A stretch of DNA of 15,326 nucleotides, taken from NCBI GenBank assembly GCA_965365465.1, contig CBDUBU010000069.1, positions 1-15,326 of the forward strand, given 5' to 3'. This DNA is from CBDUBU01 sp965365465 (GTDB taxonomy: Bacteria > Bacteroidota > Rhodothermia > Rhodothermales > DASSAV01). A program made the translations under genes and the position numbers. Of this stretch, positions 8,071 through 14,301 are shown piece by piece. Each line of letters opens with the position of its first letter. Position 1 is the first letter of the stretch. Under the pieces are notes generated by a model. That model saw only the letters and a list, made by a program, of their open reading frames with translations, was not told where the DNA came from and made no database searches.

Positions 8071-8111
8071 GCGTAGAAGCCTGTACAGCTTTTTCCGGGA
8101 CGCAACAGGTC

Positions 8112-10133
8112 ATGGAGCGCGAAGAGTCACCCAGAGATTTCAATATGCAACCAACATCTGTAGAAGCTTCACAGTCCAGTGCCTTTCCATTCGATCAGCA
8201 GATTGTGTGGCAGCCTGATTCTCGCTGGATCGCGGACAGCAACCTGCAACGGTTTATGAACGTGCATGGCATTCCGGACTATGATACGCTGCTCCGGAAG
8301 TCTGTGGAAGACATCAATTGGTTCTGGGAGGCTGTTCTGAAGGATCTGGACATTCGTTTCCGCCGGCCCTACAGTGTAGTGGCCGATTTCAGCGAGGGGA
8401 TTGCTTTCACGCGCTGGTGTGTCGGCGGCGAGATGAACATCGTAGACAATTTGCTGGATAAATGGCAGAGCGGCCCCGTTGCCGGGCGCGAAGCCTTGCG
8501 ATGGGAAGGGGAGGACGGCCGTGTCGCAACGTTTACCTACAGAGCGCTCCACTATGAAGTCTGTCGCTGCGCCAATGCGTTGCGGTCGCTCGGATTAGGC
8601 AAAGGAGACGCGGTGGGCCTGTTCATGCCCATGTCGCCTGAACTGGTAATCTCCTTTCTTGCAATCATCAAGATCGGGGGCATTGTGCTGCCGCTTTTCA
8701 GCGGATACGGGCCAGGCGCCATCGCTGACCGGCTGGCGGACGCTGAGGCGAAAGCACTGGTCACGGCAAACGGTTTCCATCGCAGGGGAAAGCTGGTTGC
8801 TATGAAGATCATTGCCGATGAAGCACTCGTTGAGACGCCCTCCGTAAAGCACATGATCGTTCACCGCCATGTGGAAATGACCGAAGAAGGTCCCTGGACC
8901 GACGGACGCGATCACTGGTGGCGCGAACTCGTAGCGGATCAACCGGAGGTCGCCGAAACGACTCCGACCGCTGCCGAAGATGTAATGATGATTCTGTACA
9001 CCAGCGGCACAACCGGAAAACCTAAGGGAGCCGTACATACTCACTGCGGGTTCCCAGTAAAGGCTGCACAGGACATGTTCCAGTGTATGGACCTCAAGCC
9101 GGGTGAGGTTATGTACTGGATGACCGATATGGGCTGGATGATGGGTCCCTGGCTCGTGTTTGGCCCCCTGCTGATCGGCGCAACCATGGTTCTTTATGAT
9201 GGCGCGCCTGACTATCCGGATCCCGGACGTGTCTGGAAACTGGTCCAGGACCACCATGTGACGCATCTAGGTGTGTCTCCCACCCTTATCCGTGCATTGA
9301 AGCCCTATGGCGAGGACCCTGTGCGGCAGCACGACGTATCGAGCTTGCGGGCCGCAGGTTCGACAGGAAGTCCCTGGGACCCTGAATCGTGGTTATGGCT
9401 CTTTCGTCACGTGCTGGAAAGCAGGAAGCCCATCCTTAATTATTCGGGCGGAACGGAGATCAGCGGCGGCATTCTGTGCGGCAATTTCTTCAAGCCGCTC
9501 AAGCCGTGCGCCTTTTCAGGCCCCGTGCCGGGAATGGATGTAGATGTGGTGGACGAAGAAGGCAATTCTGTTCGTGGTCAGGTAGGAGAACTGGTCATCA
9601 GAAAGCCGTGGATTGGAATGACGCGCTCGTTCTGGCAGGACGAGGGCCGGTATCTCGACACGTACTGGCATCGTCTGGAGGGTGTGTGGGTGCATGGGGA
9701 CTTTGCGGCGATAGACGAGGACGGGCTATGGTACATCCTCGGACGGAGCGACGATACCATCAAAGTGGCCGGCAAGCGTGTGGGACCTGCCGAAGTAGAG
9801 GCTATTTTGAACGCGCATGAAGGGGTGGCCGAATGCGCTGCCATCGGAGCGCCTCACGATATAAAAGGTCAGGAAGTGGTGGTTTTCGTGGCGCTTGCCT
9901 CGGGCCATGAAGCCAATGACACGTTGCGCGAGGAACTTATGGACCTGGTTGTCTCAAAGCTTGGAAAGTCGCTGAAGCCGAGGGAGATCAAGTTGGTCAC
10001 AGCCCTGCCAAAGACGCGCAATGCAAAGGTGATGCGCCGTGTGATCCGGGCGGTTTATCTGGGACAGGATCCTGGGGATGTAAGCAGCTTGGAAGACCCT
10101 GGAACGCTAGGGGCCATTCGCCATGCCCTGTGA
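8112..10133 (+). CDS. Acetyl-CoA-synthetase-like AMP-binding acyl-CoA synthetase
   Basis: Adenylate-forming enzyme of 673 residues that activates a carboxylic acid with ATP and CoA in the cytoplasm. An ACAS_N-type N-terminal segment (about 58-118) is followed by the AMP-binding domain with the phosphate loop YTSGTTGKPKG (296-306), WMTDMGWMMG (336-345), NYSGGTEISGG (443-453) and the hinge region GRSDDTIKVAGKRVGPAEVE (544-563). The C-terminal lid has the catalytic/acetylatable lysine in PKTRNAK (Lys639), where acetyl-CoA synthetases usually have TRSGK. The motif aligned with the WWQTETG segment of true acetyl-CoA synthetases has Gly446 in place of the pocket tryptophan, so a larger acid than acetate is possible (inference). 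ATG 8112 was kept as start; ATG 8145 is an alternative and neither has a clear ribosome binding site. Transcribed alone. Confidence 0.93.
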   Translation: MEREESPRDFNMQPTSVEASQSSAFPFDQQIVWQPDSRWIADSNLQRFMNVHGIPDYDTLLRKSVEDINWFWEAVLKDLDIRFRRPYSVVADFSEGIAFTRWCVGGEMNIVDNLLDKWQSGPVAGREALRWEGEDGRVATFTYRALHYEVCRCANALRSLGLGKGDAVGLFMPMSPELVISFLAIIKIGGIVLPLFSGYGPGAIADRLADAEAKALVTANGFHRRGKLVAMKIIADEALVETPSVKHMIVHRHVEMTEEGPWTDGRDHWWRELVADQPEVAETTPTAAEDVMMILYTSGTTGKPKGAVHTHCGFPVKAAQDMFQCMDLKPGEVMYWMTDMGWMMGPWLVFGPLLIGATMVLYDGAPDYPDPGRVWKLVQDHHVTHLGVSPTLIRALKPYGEDPVRQHDVSSLRAAGSTGSPWDPESWLWLFRHVLESRKPILNYSGGTEISGGILCGNFFKPLKPCAFSGPVPGMDVDVVDEEGNSVRGQVGELVIRKPWIGMTRSFWQDEGRYLDTYWHRLEGVWVHGDFAAIDEDGLWYILGRSDDTIKVAGKRVGPAEVEAILNAHEGVAECAAIGAPHDIKGQEVVVFVALASGHEANDTLREELMDLVVSKLGKSLKPREIKLVTALPKTRNAKVMRRVIRAVYLGQDPGDVSSLEDPGTLGAIRHAL

Positions 10134-10145
10134 AGCATCCAGAGA
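10134..10145 (+). repeat. 12-base direct repeat, copy 1
   Basis: AGCATCCAGAGA begins directly after the TGA of the acyl-CoA synthetase and recurs exactly at 10689-10700. By simple count a chance 12-base match within about 780 bases is unlikely (order of 0.02). It could be a target-site duplication or a remnant of a local duplication. Confidence 0.55.
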
Positions 10146-10186
10146 GTACAGACGCTTTGGTAAGGCAGTATGTGATACCAACCGGG

Positions 10187-10206
10187 CAGGTTACTGGAAT
10201 AACCTG
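10187..10206 (+). terminator. Hairpin downstream of acyl-CoA synthetase
   Basis: CAGGTTA (10187-10193) pairs perfectly with TAACCTG (10200-10206) around a CTGGAA loop, about 53 bases after the synthetase stop. There is no T-run, so it may be an mRNA 3' end structure rather than a classical intrinsic terminator. Confidence 0.3.
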
Positions 10207-10275
10207 TTCCGCTTGAGAACCGATGCCTATCTTCGGAGACAGCCTGGTATGTTGAAGGCAGGGGAGGACAAGCAA

Positions 10276-10291
10276 GGCAGGAACGCCTGCC
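10276..10291 (+). other. GC-rich hairpin
   Basis: GGCAGG and CCTGCC form a perfect 6-base stem around an AACG tetraloop. The sequence after it (GTTCTC) has only scattered T. Possible transcript-end or processing structure of the synthetase mRNA. Confidence 0.3.
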
Positions 10292-10361
10292 GTTCTCATG
10301 GCATAGATGCTTCGCTACGTAGGTATGACGCAAAGGTTAAGGACATGGCGCCCTGCCTCCC

Positions 10362-10506
10362 CCTTGTCATCCCGCTGACCAGCGGGAGGAGGGATCTCTC
10401 ACGGTCAGGTATTCCTCAGCAATGGACGTGAGGCGGAGCCGACTGACGACAGGAAATTCCTCATGTTCGTTTACGAGACGTTAACCTTCGGTTTGGAATG
10501 ACAAGG
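10362..10506. repeat. MITE/REP-like intergenic element with terminal inverted repeats
   Basis: A 145-base segment bounded by CCTTGTCATCCC (10362-10373) and GGAATGACAAGG (10495-10506), which are inverted copies with one mismatch in twelve. Just inside the left end CCCGCT/AGCGGG form a perfect stem around GACC (10371-10386), followed by GGGATCTCTCACGGTCA. This layout, TGTCATCC... GGATCTC ... GGAATGACA, resembles the short repeated intergenic elements common in many bacterial genomes. No coding capacity is present, so if mobile it would depend on a transposase elsewhere. Copy number cannot be judged from one window. Confidence 0.55.
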
Positions 10507-10544
10507 CTATGATCTGAGAGGTAAAAAGAAGAAAAAGCGGCTTA

Positions 10545-10593
10545 GGGCGCAAAACCGCGTTTTGGGCCGCAGAAACCGCAAAACGCCCTTTTT
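10545..10593 (+). terminator. Intrinsic-terminator-like hairpin in A-rich block
   Basis: GCGTTTTG (10557-10564) pairs with CAAAACGC (10579-10586), extended inward by two further pairs past one mismatch, and TTTTT follows at 10589-10593. GGGCG (10545-10549) can alternatively pair with CGCCC (10584-10588). On the opposite strand a GCGGC/GCCGC stem is likewise followed by TTTTT, so the structure could stop transcripts from both sides. It lies about 410 bases past the synthetase stop, far for a normal terminator. Confidence 0.4.
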
Positions 10594-10688
10594 GGCCCCT
10601 TCAGGGCCGTTTTGCTTGAAAGAAAAACCGCAATAACCCTGCAAAAAAAGACCCGAAAACTGCAAAATAACCCGGACAGTCTCTTGGC

Positions 10689-10700
10689 AGCATCCAGAGA
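10689..10700 (+). repeat. 12-base direct repeat, copy 2
   Basis: Exact second copy of AGCATCCAGAGA (first copy 10134-10145). The bases flanking the two copies differ on both sides, so the match is exactly 12. Confidence 0.55.
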
Positions 10701-10853
10701 AGGGGGTGTCTGCTTATGGAGTCAGAAGGCGTTGCATATCTGGACACTCCGGGCGAAGACGCGACGCGGCATGTTGGTTTCCGGTCATGCAGCAGTAGAA
10801 GCGCGGTCGTTCTGCTGGATGGCGTGCATTTTGCGTAGCATTACCCTGCCCTG

Positions 10854-10891
10854 GTCTGAAGAAGTTTCATGATTGCTCACTCGCTTCAGAC
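10854..10891. promoter_or_regulatory. Inverted repeat upstream of the carboxypeptidase-like-domain gene
   Basis: GTCTGAAG (10854-10861) and CTTCAGAC (10884-10891) are perfect inverted copies 22 bases apart, ending 27 bases before ATG 10919. It could be an operator with half-sites on different helix faces, or a leader hairpin near the start codon. Confidence 0.3.
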
Positions 10892-10918
10892 GCGAACAGC
10901 AACTTTCCCGTTTTGGTC

Positions 10919-12049
10919 ATGTCCTTTCGCATTCCCTGTACGTTTCTGGCAGCGCTGGTGTTGTGGCTGCCCGGCCAACTCTACGCTCAGCAACCTGCCG
11001 GTTACGTTTCGCTTACAGGAACCGTAGTAGACGATAGCACAGGTGCGCCGCTTGCGGGTGCGCATGTGTTCATCGCTGTTTCCATGATCGGCACAGTAAC
11101 CAATGAGCAGGGTCAGTACCGGCTCGAAAGCGTCCCCCCCGGCGCCCATCGTCTCTATGTATCGATTCTTGGCTATGAGCCGGCTGCCCGAGACATAATG
11201 CTGCGTGAAACGAGAGATCACGCCTTTGATTTTCGCCTCAAGCCTGCTGTCGTTGAAGTCGGAGAGATAACGGTAGAGGCAAAGGGCGACAAAAAGTGGC
11301 AGCAACGGCTTGAAAAGTTTACCAGACTGTTCATCGGGGAAACGCCTAATGCTGCCGAAACTAAAATTACGAATCCGGAAGTGCTGGACTTCGACGAGAA
11401 GCTTGGGTACTTCTATGCCAGAGCCGCCGAGCCACTCATCATCGAAAACAGGGAGCTTGGATACCGGATCCAGTATTTCCTGAAGGATTTCAAGACTACG
11501 GTAGGGGGGCGCACCTGGTACGACGGAGAGCCTCTTTATGAGGAACTGACCCCCGAACAACCCGACGATGCGCTGAAATGGGCGCAGAAGCGCCGTGAGG
11601 CATTTATGGGGTCCTTCCGGCACTTCATGCTGTCGGCGCTGGCCGGTAAGGTGAAGGAGCAGGGCTTTATGACCTATGCCCGACAGTCCAGCAGCCAGAA
11701 AGGAGAAGAAAGTGTTTTCGGTGGCGGGTTAATGAAAAGCCCGCGTTTCCCCATTGAAACACCTGAGTTTCTCAAGGATTCCTCAACGCCCTCGGAGAAA
11801 ACACTCGATTTCCATGGCTTTCTGGAGATTATCTACACGGGAGAGATGGAAGATCCGTCCTTCCTGAAGTGGCAGAATCAGGGAGGGATGCGCAAGCCGA
11901 AGTATCAGACTTCCTGGATCGAACTGGACAAAGGGCCTGCGCTCGTAGACTACAAAGGAGATGTGCTCGATCCCTATGGCGTGGTGATGTACGGGTATTA
12001 TGCTTTCGAGCGCGTAGGGGATGAACTCCCCAAAGAGTACCGCCCCTAG
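10919..12049 (+). CDS. Secreted protein with carboxypeptidase-like regulatory domain
   Basis: Protein of 376 residues with a signal peptide (hydrophobic 6-18, probable cleavage after LYA at 21-23). Residues about 32-110 form a CarboxypepD_reg-like beta-sandwich: LTGTVVDDSTGAPLAGAHV, a GTVTNEQGQYRLESVPPG stretch and LYVSILGYEP, as found at the N-terminus of SusC-like TonB-dependent receptors. There is no TonB-box plug or beta-barrel. Instead a conserved-looking C-terminal region (about 125-376) begins with RLEKFTRLFIGETPNA and includes NPEVLDF, a GYRIQYFLKDF strand and an SWIELDKGPALVDYKGDVLDPYG segment, an arrangement typical of a Bacteroidota family of unknown role. It is likely periplasmic or surface-associated. 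ATG 10919 starts the signal peptide; a TTG at 10913 is possible. It converges on yraN, 12 bases apart. Confidence 0.85.
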   Translation: MSFRIPCTFLAALVLWLPGQLYAQQPAGYVSLTGTVVDDSTGAPLAGAHVFIAVSMIGTVTNEQGQYRLESVPPGAHRLYVSILGYEPAARDIMLRETRDHAFDFRLKPAVVEVGEITVEAKGDKKWQQRLEKFTRLFIGETPNAAETKITNPEVLDFDEKLGYFYARAAEPLIIENRELGYRIQYFLKDFKTTVGGRTWYDGEPLYEELTPEQPDDALKWAQKRREAFMGSFRHFMLSALAGKVKEQGFMTYARQSSSQKGEESVFGGGLMKSPRFPIETPEFLKDSSTPSEKTLDFHGFLEIIYTGEMEDPSFLKWQNQGGMRKPKYQTSWIELDKGPALVDYKGDVLDPYGVVMYGYYAFERVGDELPKEYRP

Positions 12050-12061
12050 CTTCATCCCTGG

Positions 12062-12442
12062 CTATGAGGCATCAAAGGCATTTTTAAAGTGCTCGATCTC
12101 CGGCGTCTTACCTGCGATCACAATAGAGACCACATCGAAACGGCACATAGCCCCTTCCAGTTTTCGCTCGTAGAGATACGCCCGCGCAGCGCGGATGATG
12201 TTGATCTGTTTTTCCCTGGTCACCGCATCCTCCGGATGGCCGAACCCGGTCCCGTGCCGGGTCTTTACTTCCACGAACACGATTTCGCCGCCTCGGTTGG
12301 GTTGTTCTGCGGGTTCAAAGCAAACAAGGTCAACTTCGGCCCTGCTAAACCTGTAATTCCTGTCCAGGACGCGCAGGCCCTTTTTTTCGAGATACTGTGC
12401 TGCGATTTCTTCGCCCAGATCGCCTGTCGTTTTTTGGGACAT
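12062..12442 (-). CDS. yraN: YraN/UPF0102 family nuclease-like protein
   Basis: Cytoplasmic protein of 126 residues, the usual family length, with a PD-(D/E)xK nuclease-like fold related to Holliday-junction resolvases. Seen are GDLGEEIAAQYLEKKG (7-22), the active-site-like AEVDLV (35-40) and VFVEVKTR (55-62), then a GFGHPEDAVTREKQ segment and CRFDVVSI, all in the family order. Its biochemical role is not settled. ATG 12442 was chosen because it gives the standard family N-terminus; a TTG at 12472 would add ten residues. It may be read with the GbsR-type gene upstream (141 bases away) and converges with the preceding secreted-protein gene. Confidence 0.92.
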   Translation of the reverse strand: MSQKTTGDLGEEIAAQYLEKKGLRVLDRNYRFSRAEVDLVCFEPAEQPNRGGEIVFVEVKTRHGTGFGHPEDAVTREKQINIIRAARAYLYERKLEGAMCRFDVVSIVIAGKTPEIEHFKNAFDAS

Positions 12443-12583
12443 ATGGATCGAAAGCAATGACTGCTCTGTCAAAAGAAGAACGCGAACGGAAGAGTTCAGC
12501 GATGAGGCGCAGCAGACCCGATACGCGCCATCTCGCAGAATCCTGAAAAGACGGTCAGGAAGAGACCAATTGCGCCGGGCGGC

Positions 12584-13219
12584 TCAGGTCTGGTCTTGGC
12601 GGCTCTGAGCCTCCAGCATCTCGGCAAACTGAATGAGCTGGCGGATCATCGGCGCATCGGGCTTCCGCACAAAGGGGATCAATGCGCGTGAAAAACCCTC
12701 AAAAACCTCCATCAGGTGAAGGAGGCTTTCTATGCGTTCGCAAAACTGGCGTTCGGATCCCGAAAGTTGCGAGCAATCCGTAGGGCCGGCCTCGCCAGAC
12801 AGAATTTCCCTGCATTCCTCCAGTTGCTGGATAACAGGTTTTATTTCCCGGCGTTCGCGCTCGCGGATGATCTGGGCAGTGATTTCCCATACATCCTTTT
12901 CGGCTGTATAATAATCCTTGCGAGATCCCGGCAAATGAACCTTGCGCACCAGGTTCCAGTTACTGAGCGAGCGCAGGTTCATGTTTGCGTTGCCCCGACT
13001 GACCTGAAGCCGGTCCATGATCGCATCTGTATCGAGTGGGGCTTCTGAGGCATAGAGCAGCGCATGGATTTGCGCCATAGTCCGGTTAATGCCCCAACTG
13101 GAGGCCATTTCGCCCCAGAACAAGATAAACCGGTTCAAGGCATCCTGGTGCCGTGCGCTGAGTTCGGCAACTTGAGCCGTGCGCCACGCCGTATTGTCCT
13201 GTCCTTTGGAGTTACTCAT
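12584..13219 (-). CDS. GbsR/MarR-type transcriptional regulator
   Basis: DNA-binding regulator of 211 residues. After a helical N-terminus with RFILFWGEMASSWGINRTMAQIHALL (30-55), the hallmark of the GbsR-type branch of the MarR superfamily, comes a winged helix-turn-helix: PLDTDAIMDRLQVSRGNANMNLRSLSNWNLVRKV (about 61-94, recognition helix SRGNANMNLRSL) and the wing with PGSRKDYYTAE. The C-terminal half (about 112-205) is helical and Glu/Arg-rich and probably dimerises; ECREIL, TDCSQ and QFCERIE carry cysteines (136, 149, 160). GbsR in Bacillus controls glycine-betaine synthesis, but the target here is unknown; no osmolyte genes are nearby. ATG 13219 lacks a clear ribosome binding site. It is divergent from the SAM hydrolase gene, so that promoter region is a plausible place for autoregulation. 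Confidence 0.9.
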   Translation of the reverse strand: MSNSKGQDNTAWRTAQVAELSARHQDALNRFILFWGEMASSWGINRTMAQIHALLYASEAPLDTDAIMDRLQVSRGNANMNLRSLSNWNLVRKVHLPGSRKDYYTAEKDVWEITAQIIRERERREIKPVIQQLEECREILSGEAGPTDCSQLSGSERQFCERIESLLHLMEVFEGFSRALIPFVRKPDAPMIRQLIQFAEMLEAQSRQDQT

Positions 13220-13334
13220 TGTTTGATCGAGAGCAGACTTCTTCCTGGGGAATAGGGGTTGAGACCTTTCCTGCCTGATGCAGTTCCTTTTTTACGACGC
13301 TGAAGGGAAGTAAGGTACGGAAAACGGGAGTTCC

Positions 13335-13341
13335 AAAGGAG
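13335..13341 (+). promoter_or_regulatory. Ribosome binding site bearing on the SAM hydrolase start
   Basis: AAAGGAG sits 9 bases before a GTG at 13351 that is in frame with the SAM hydrolase. It argues for a start 120 bases upstream of the one that gives the family N-terminus. Good Shine-Dalgarno sites are rare in this window, which makes it notable. Confidence 0.35.
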
Positions 13342-13470
13342 CAGCATCCTGTGGCATTAATGTTGCGTGGAGATGCAAACCAGAGCATTGAAGTGATTAC
13401 CTTATGGTTTGCCTGCGCGAAGAATAAACCCGATTCGACGAAACTCAGGTCCTTTCTATCTCAGCGATCC

Positions 13471-14301
13471 GTGTCTGGTATTCTTACACTAACGACTGAT
13501 TTCGGTACGCAGGATGCCTATGTGGCTGCGATGAAAGGCGTCATTCTGGGCATCAATCCGGAAGTGCGCATCGTGGACATTACGCATCAAATAGCTCCTC
13601 AGGATATCATGGAGGCAGCGTTTGTGCTTCGGGATGCCGCTCCTTTTTTTCCCGATGGAACAGTTCATCTCGCCGTGGTTGACCCCGGCGTAGGAACTGC
13701 CCGAAAGGCCGTAGCGCTTCGGAGGGGAGAGCACCATTTCGTAGGTCCCGATAACGGTTTGTTTGCCTTGCTCCTGGACGGCAGCGAGCCGGATGAACTG
13801 GTGGTGCTCGACCGCCCGCAGTACTGGCGAACAGAGGGCATGAGCAATACATTCCACGGGAGGGATCTCTTTGCTCCGGTTGCGGCCTACCTGTCGGCTG
13901 GTTGCAGCCTCTGCAATCTGGGAACTCCGGCAAGCAGGCTTGAGTCGTTGCACTGGCTGCGCCCTCTGGTGGACGAACAGGGGATACAGGGTTGGGTGGT
14001 GCATATCGATCGCTTCGGGAATTGTATGACCAACATTCCCAGGAGTGCGTTTGAAGCATACCGCCACGGTAGAGAAGTGAAGTGTTATGTGGCGACAGCT
14101 ATTCTCAAAGGCGTGCAGCCAACCTATGCAGCCGTGGCGCCCGGAGAGCCGCTGGCGCTCTTTGGAAGTAGTGGATTTCTGGAATTTGCCGTAAACGGCG
14201 GGAACGCATCCGATCTGCTTAGCATTCGAAAGGGCGCGTCCGTTAATCTCGTATTTCTGGATAAAAGGCAGCCGGATTCTTTGCACCCCTTACATGACTG
14301 A
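13471..14301 (+). CDS. SAM hydrolase (DUF62 / SAM hydroxide adenosyltransferase family)
   Basis: Predicted to split S-adenosylmethionine into adenosine and methionine using water-derived hydroxide, in the cytoplasm; the family is related to fluorinase and chlorinase. From GTG 13471 the protein has 276 residues, typical, and opens ILTLTTDFGTQDAYVAAMKG. Further motifs are DPGVGTAR (71-78), GPDNG (92-96), FHGRDLFAPVAA with His129, IDRFGNCMTNI, and a C-terminal GSSGFLEFAVNGGNAS. Asp71, Arg78 and His129 have nearly the spacing of the Asp-Arg-His triad known in archaeal SAM hydroxide adenosyltransferase. An upstream GTG at 13351, preceded by AAAGGAG, would add 40 residues with no family counterpart; the real start is unsettled. 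Its stop overlaps the next gene by 8 bases. Confidence 0.9.
   Translation: MSGILTLTTDFGTQDAYVAAMKGVILGINPEVRIVDITHQIAPQDIMEAAFVLRDAAPFFPDGTVHLAVVDPGVGTARKAVALRRGEHHFVGPDNGLFALLLDGSEPDELVVLDRPQYWRTEGMSNTFHGRDLFAPVAAYLSAGCSLCNLGTPASRLESLHWLRPLVDEQGIQGWVVHIDRFGNCMTNIPRSAFEAYRHGREVKCYVATAILKGVQPTYAAVAPGEPLALFGSSGFLEFAVNGGNASDLLSIRKGASVNLVFLDKRQPDSLHPLHD

Larger units (their letters stand above)
10134..10918. other. Long gene-free region with repeats and hairpins
   Basis: About 785 bases without a credible gene. It contains, left to right: a 12-base direct repeat copy next to the synthetase stop; two simple hairpins; a 145-base element with terminal inverted repeats; a GC-stem/A-rich hairpin cluster (about 10530-10680); the second direct repeat copy; and an inverted repeat shortly before the next gene. 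Open frames across it (for example 10123-10431 and 10612-10872, plus strand) run through these repeats and look random. Confidence 0.7.

Noticed and set aside
12473..12583. Spacer between yraN and the GbsR-type gene checked for a small gene or RNA.
   Set aside because: No start signal, stem or conserved-looking motif seen.
13489..14286. Minus-strand open frame of 265 codons opposite the SAM hydrolase.
   Set aside because: Antisense to a gene with all family motifs; the translation has scattered Cys/His and no domain pattern.
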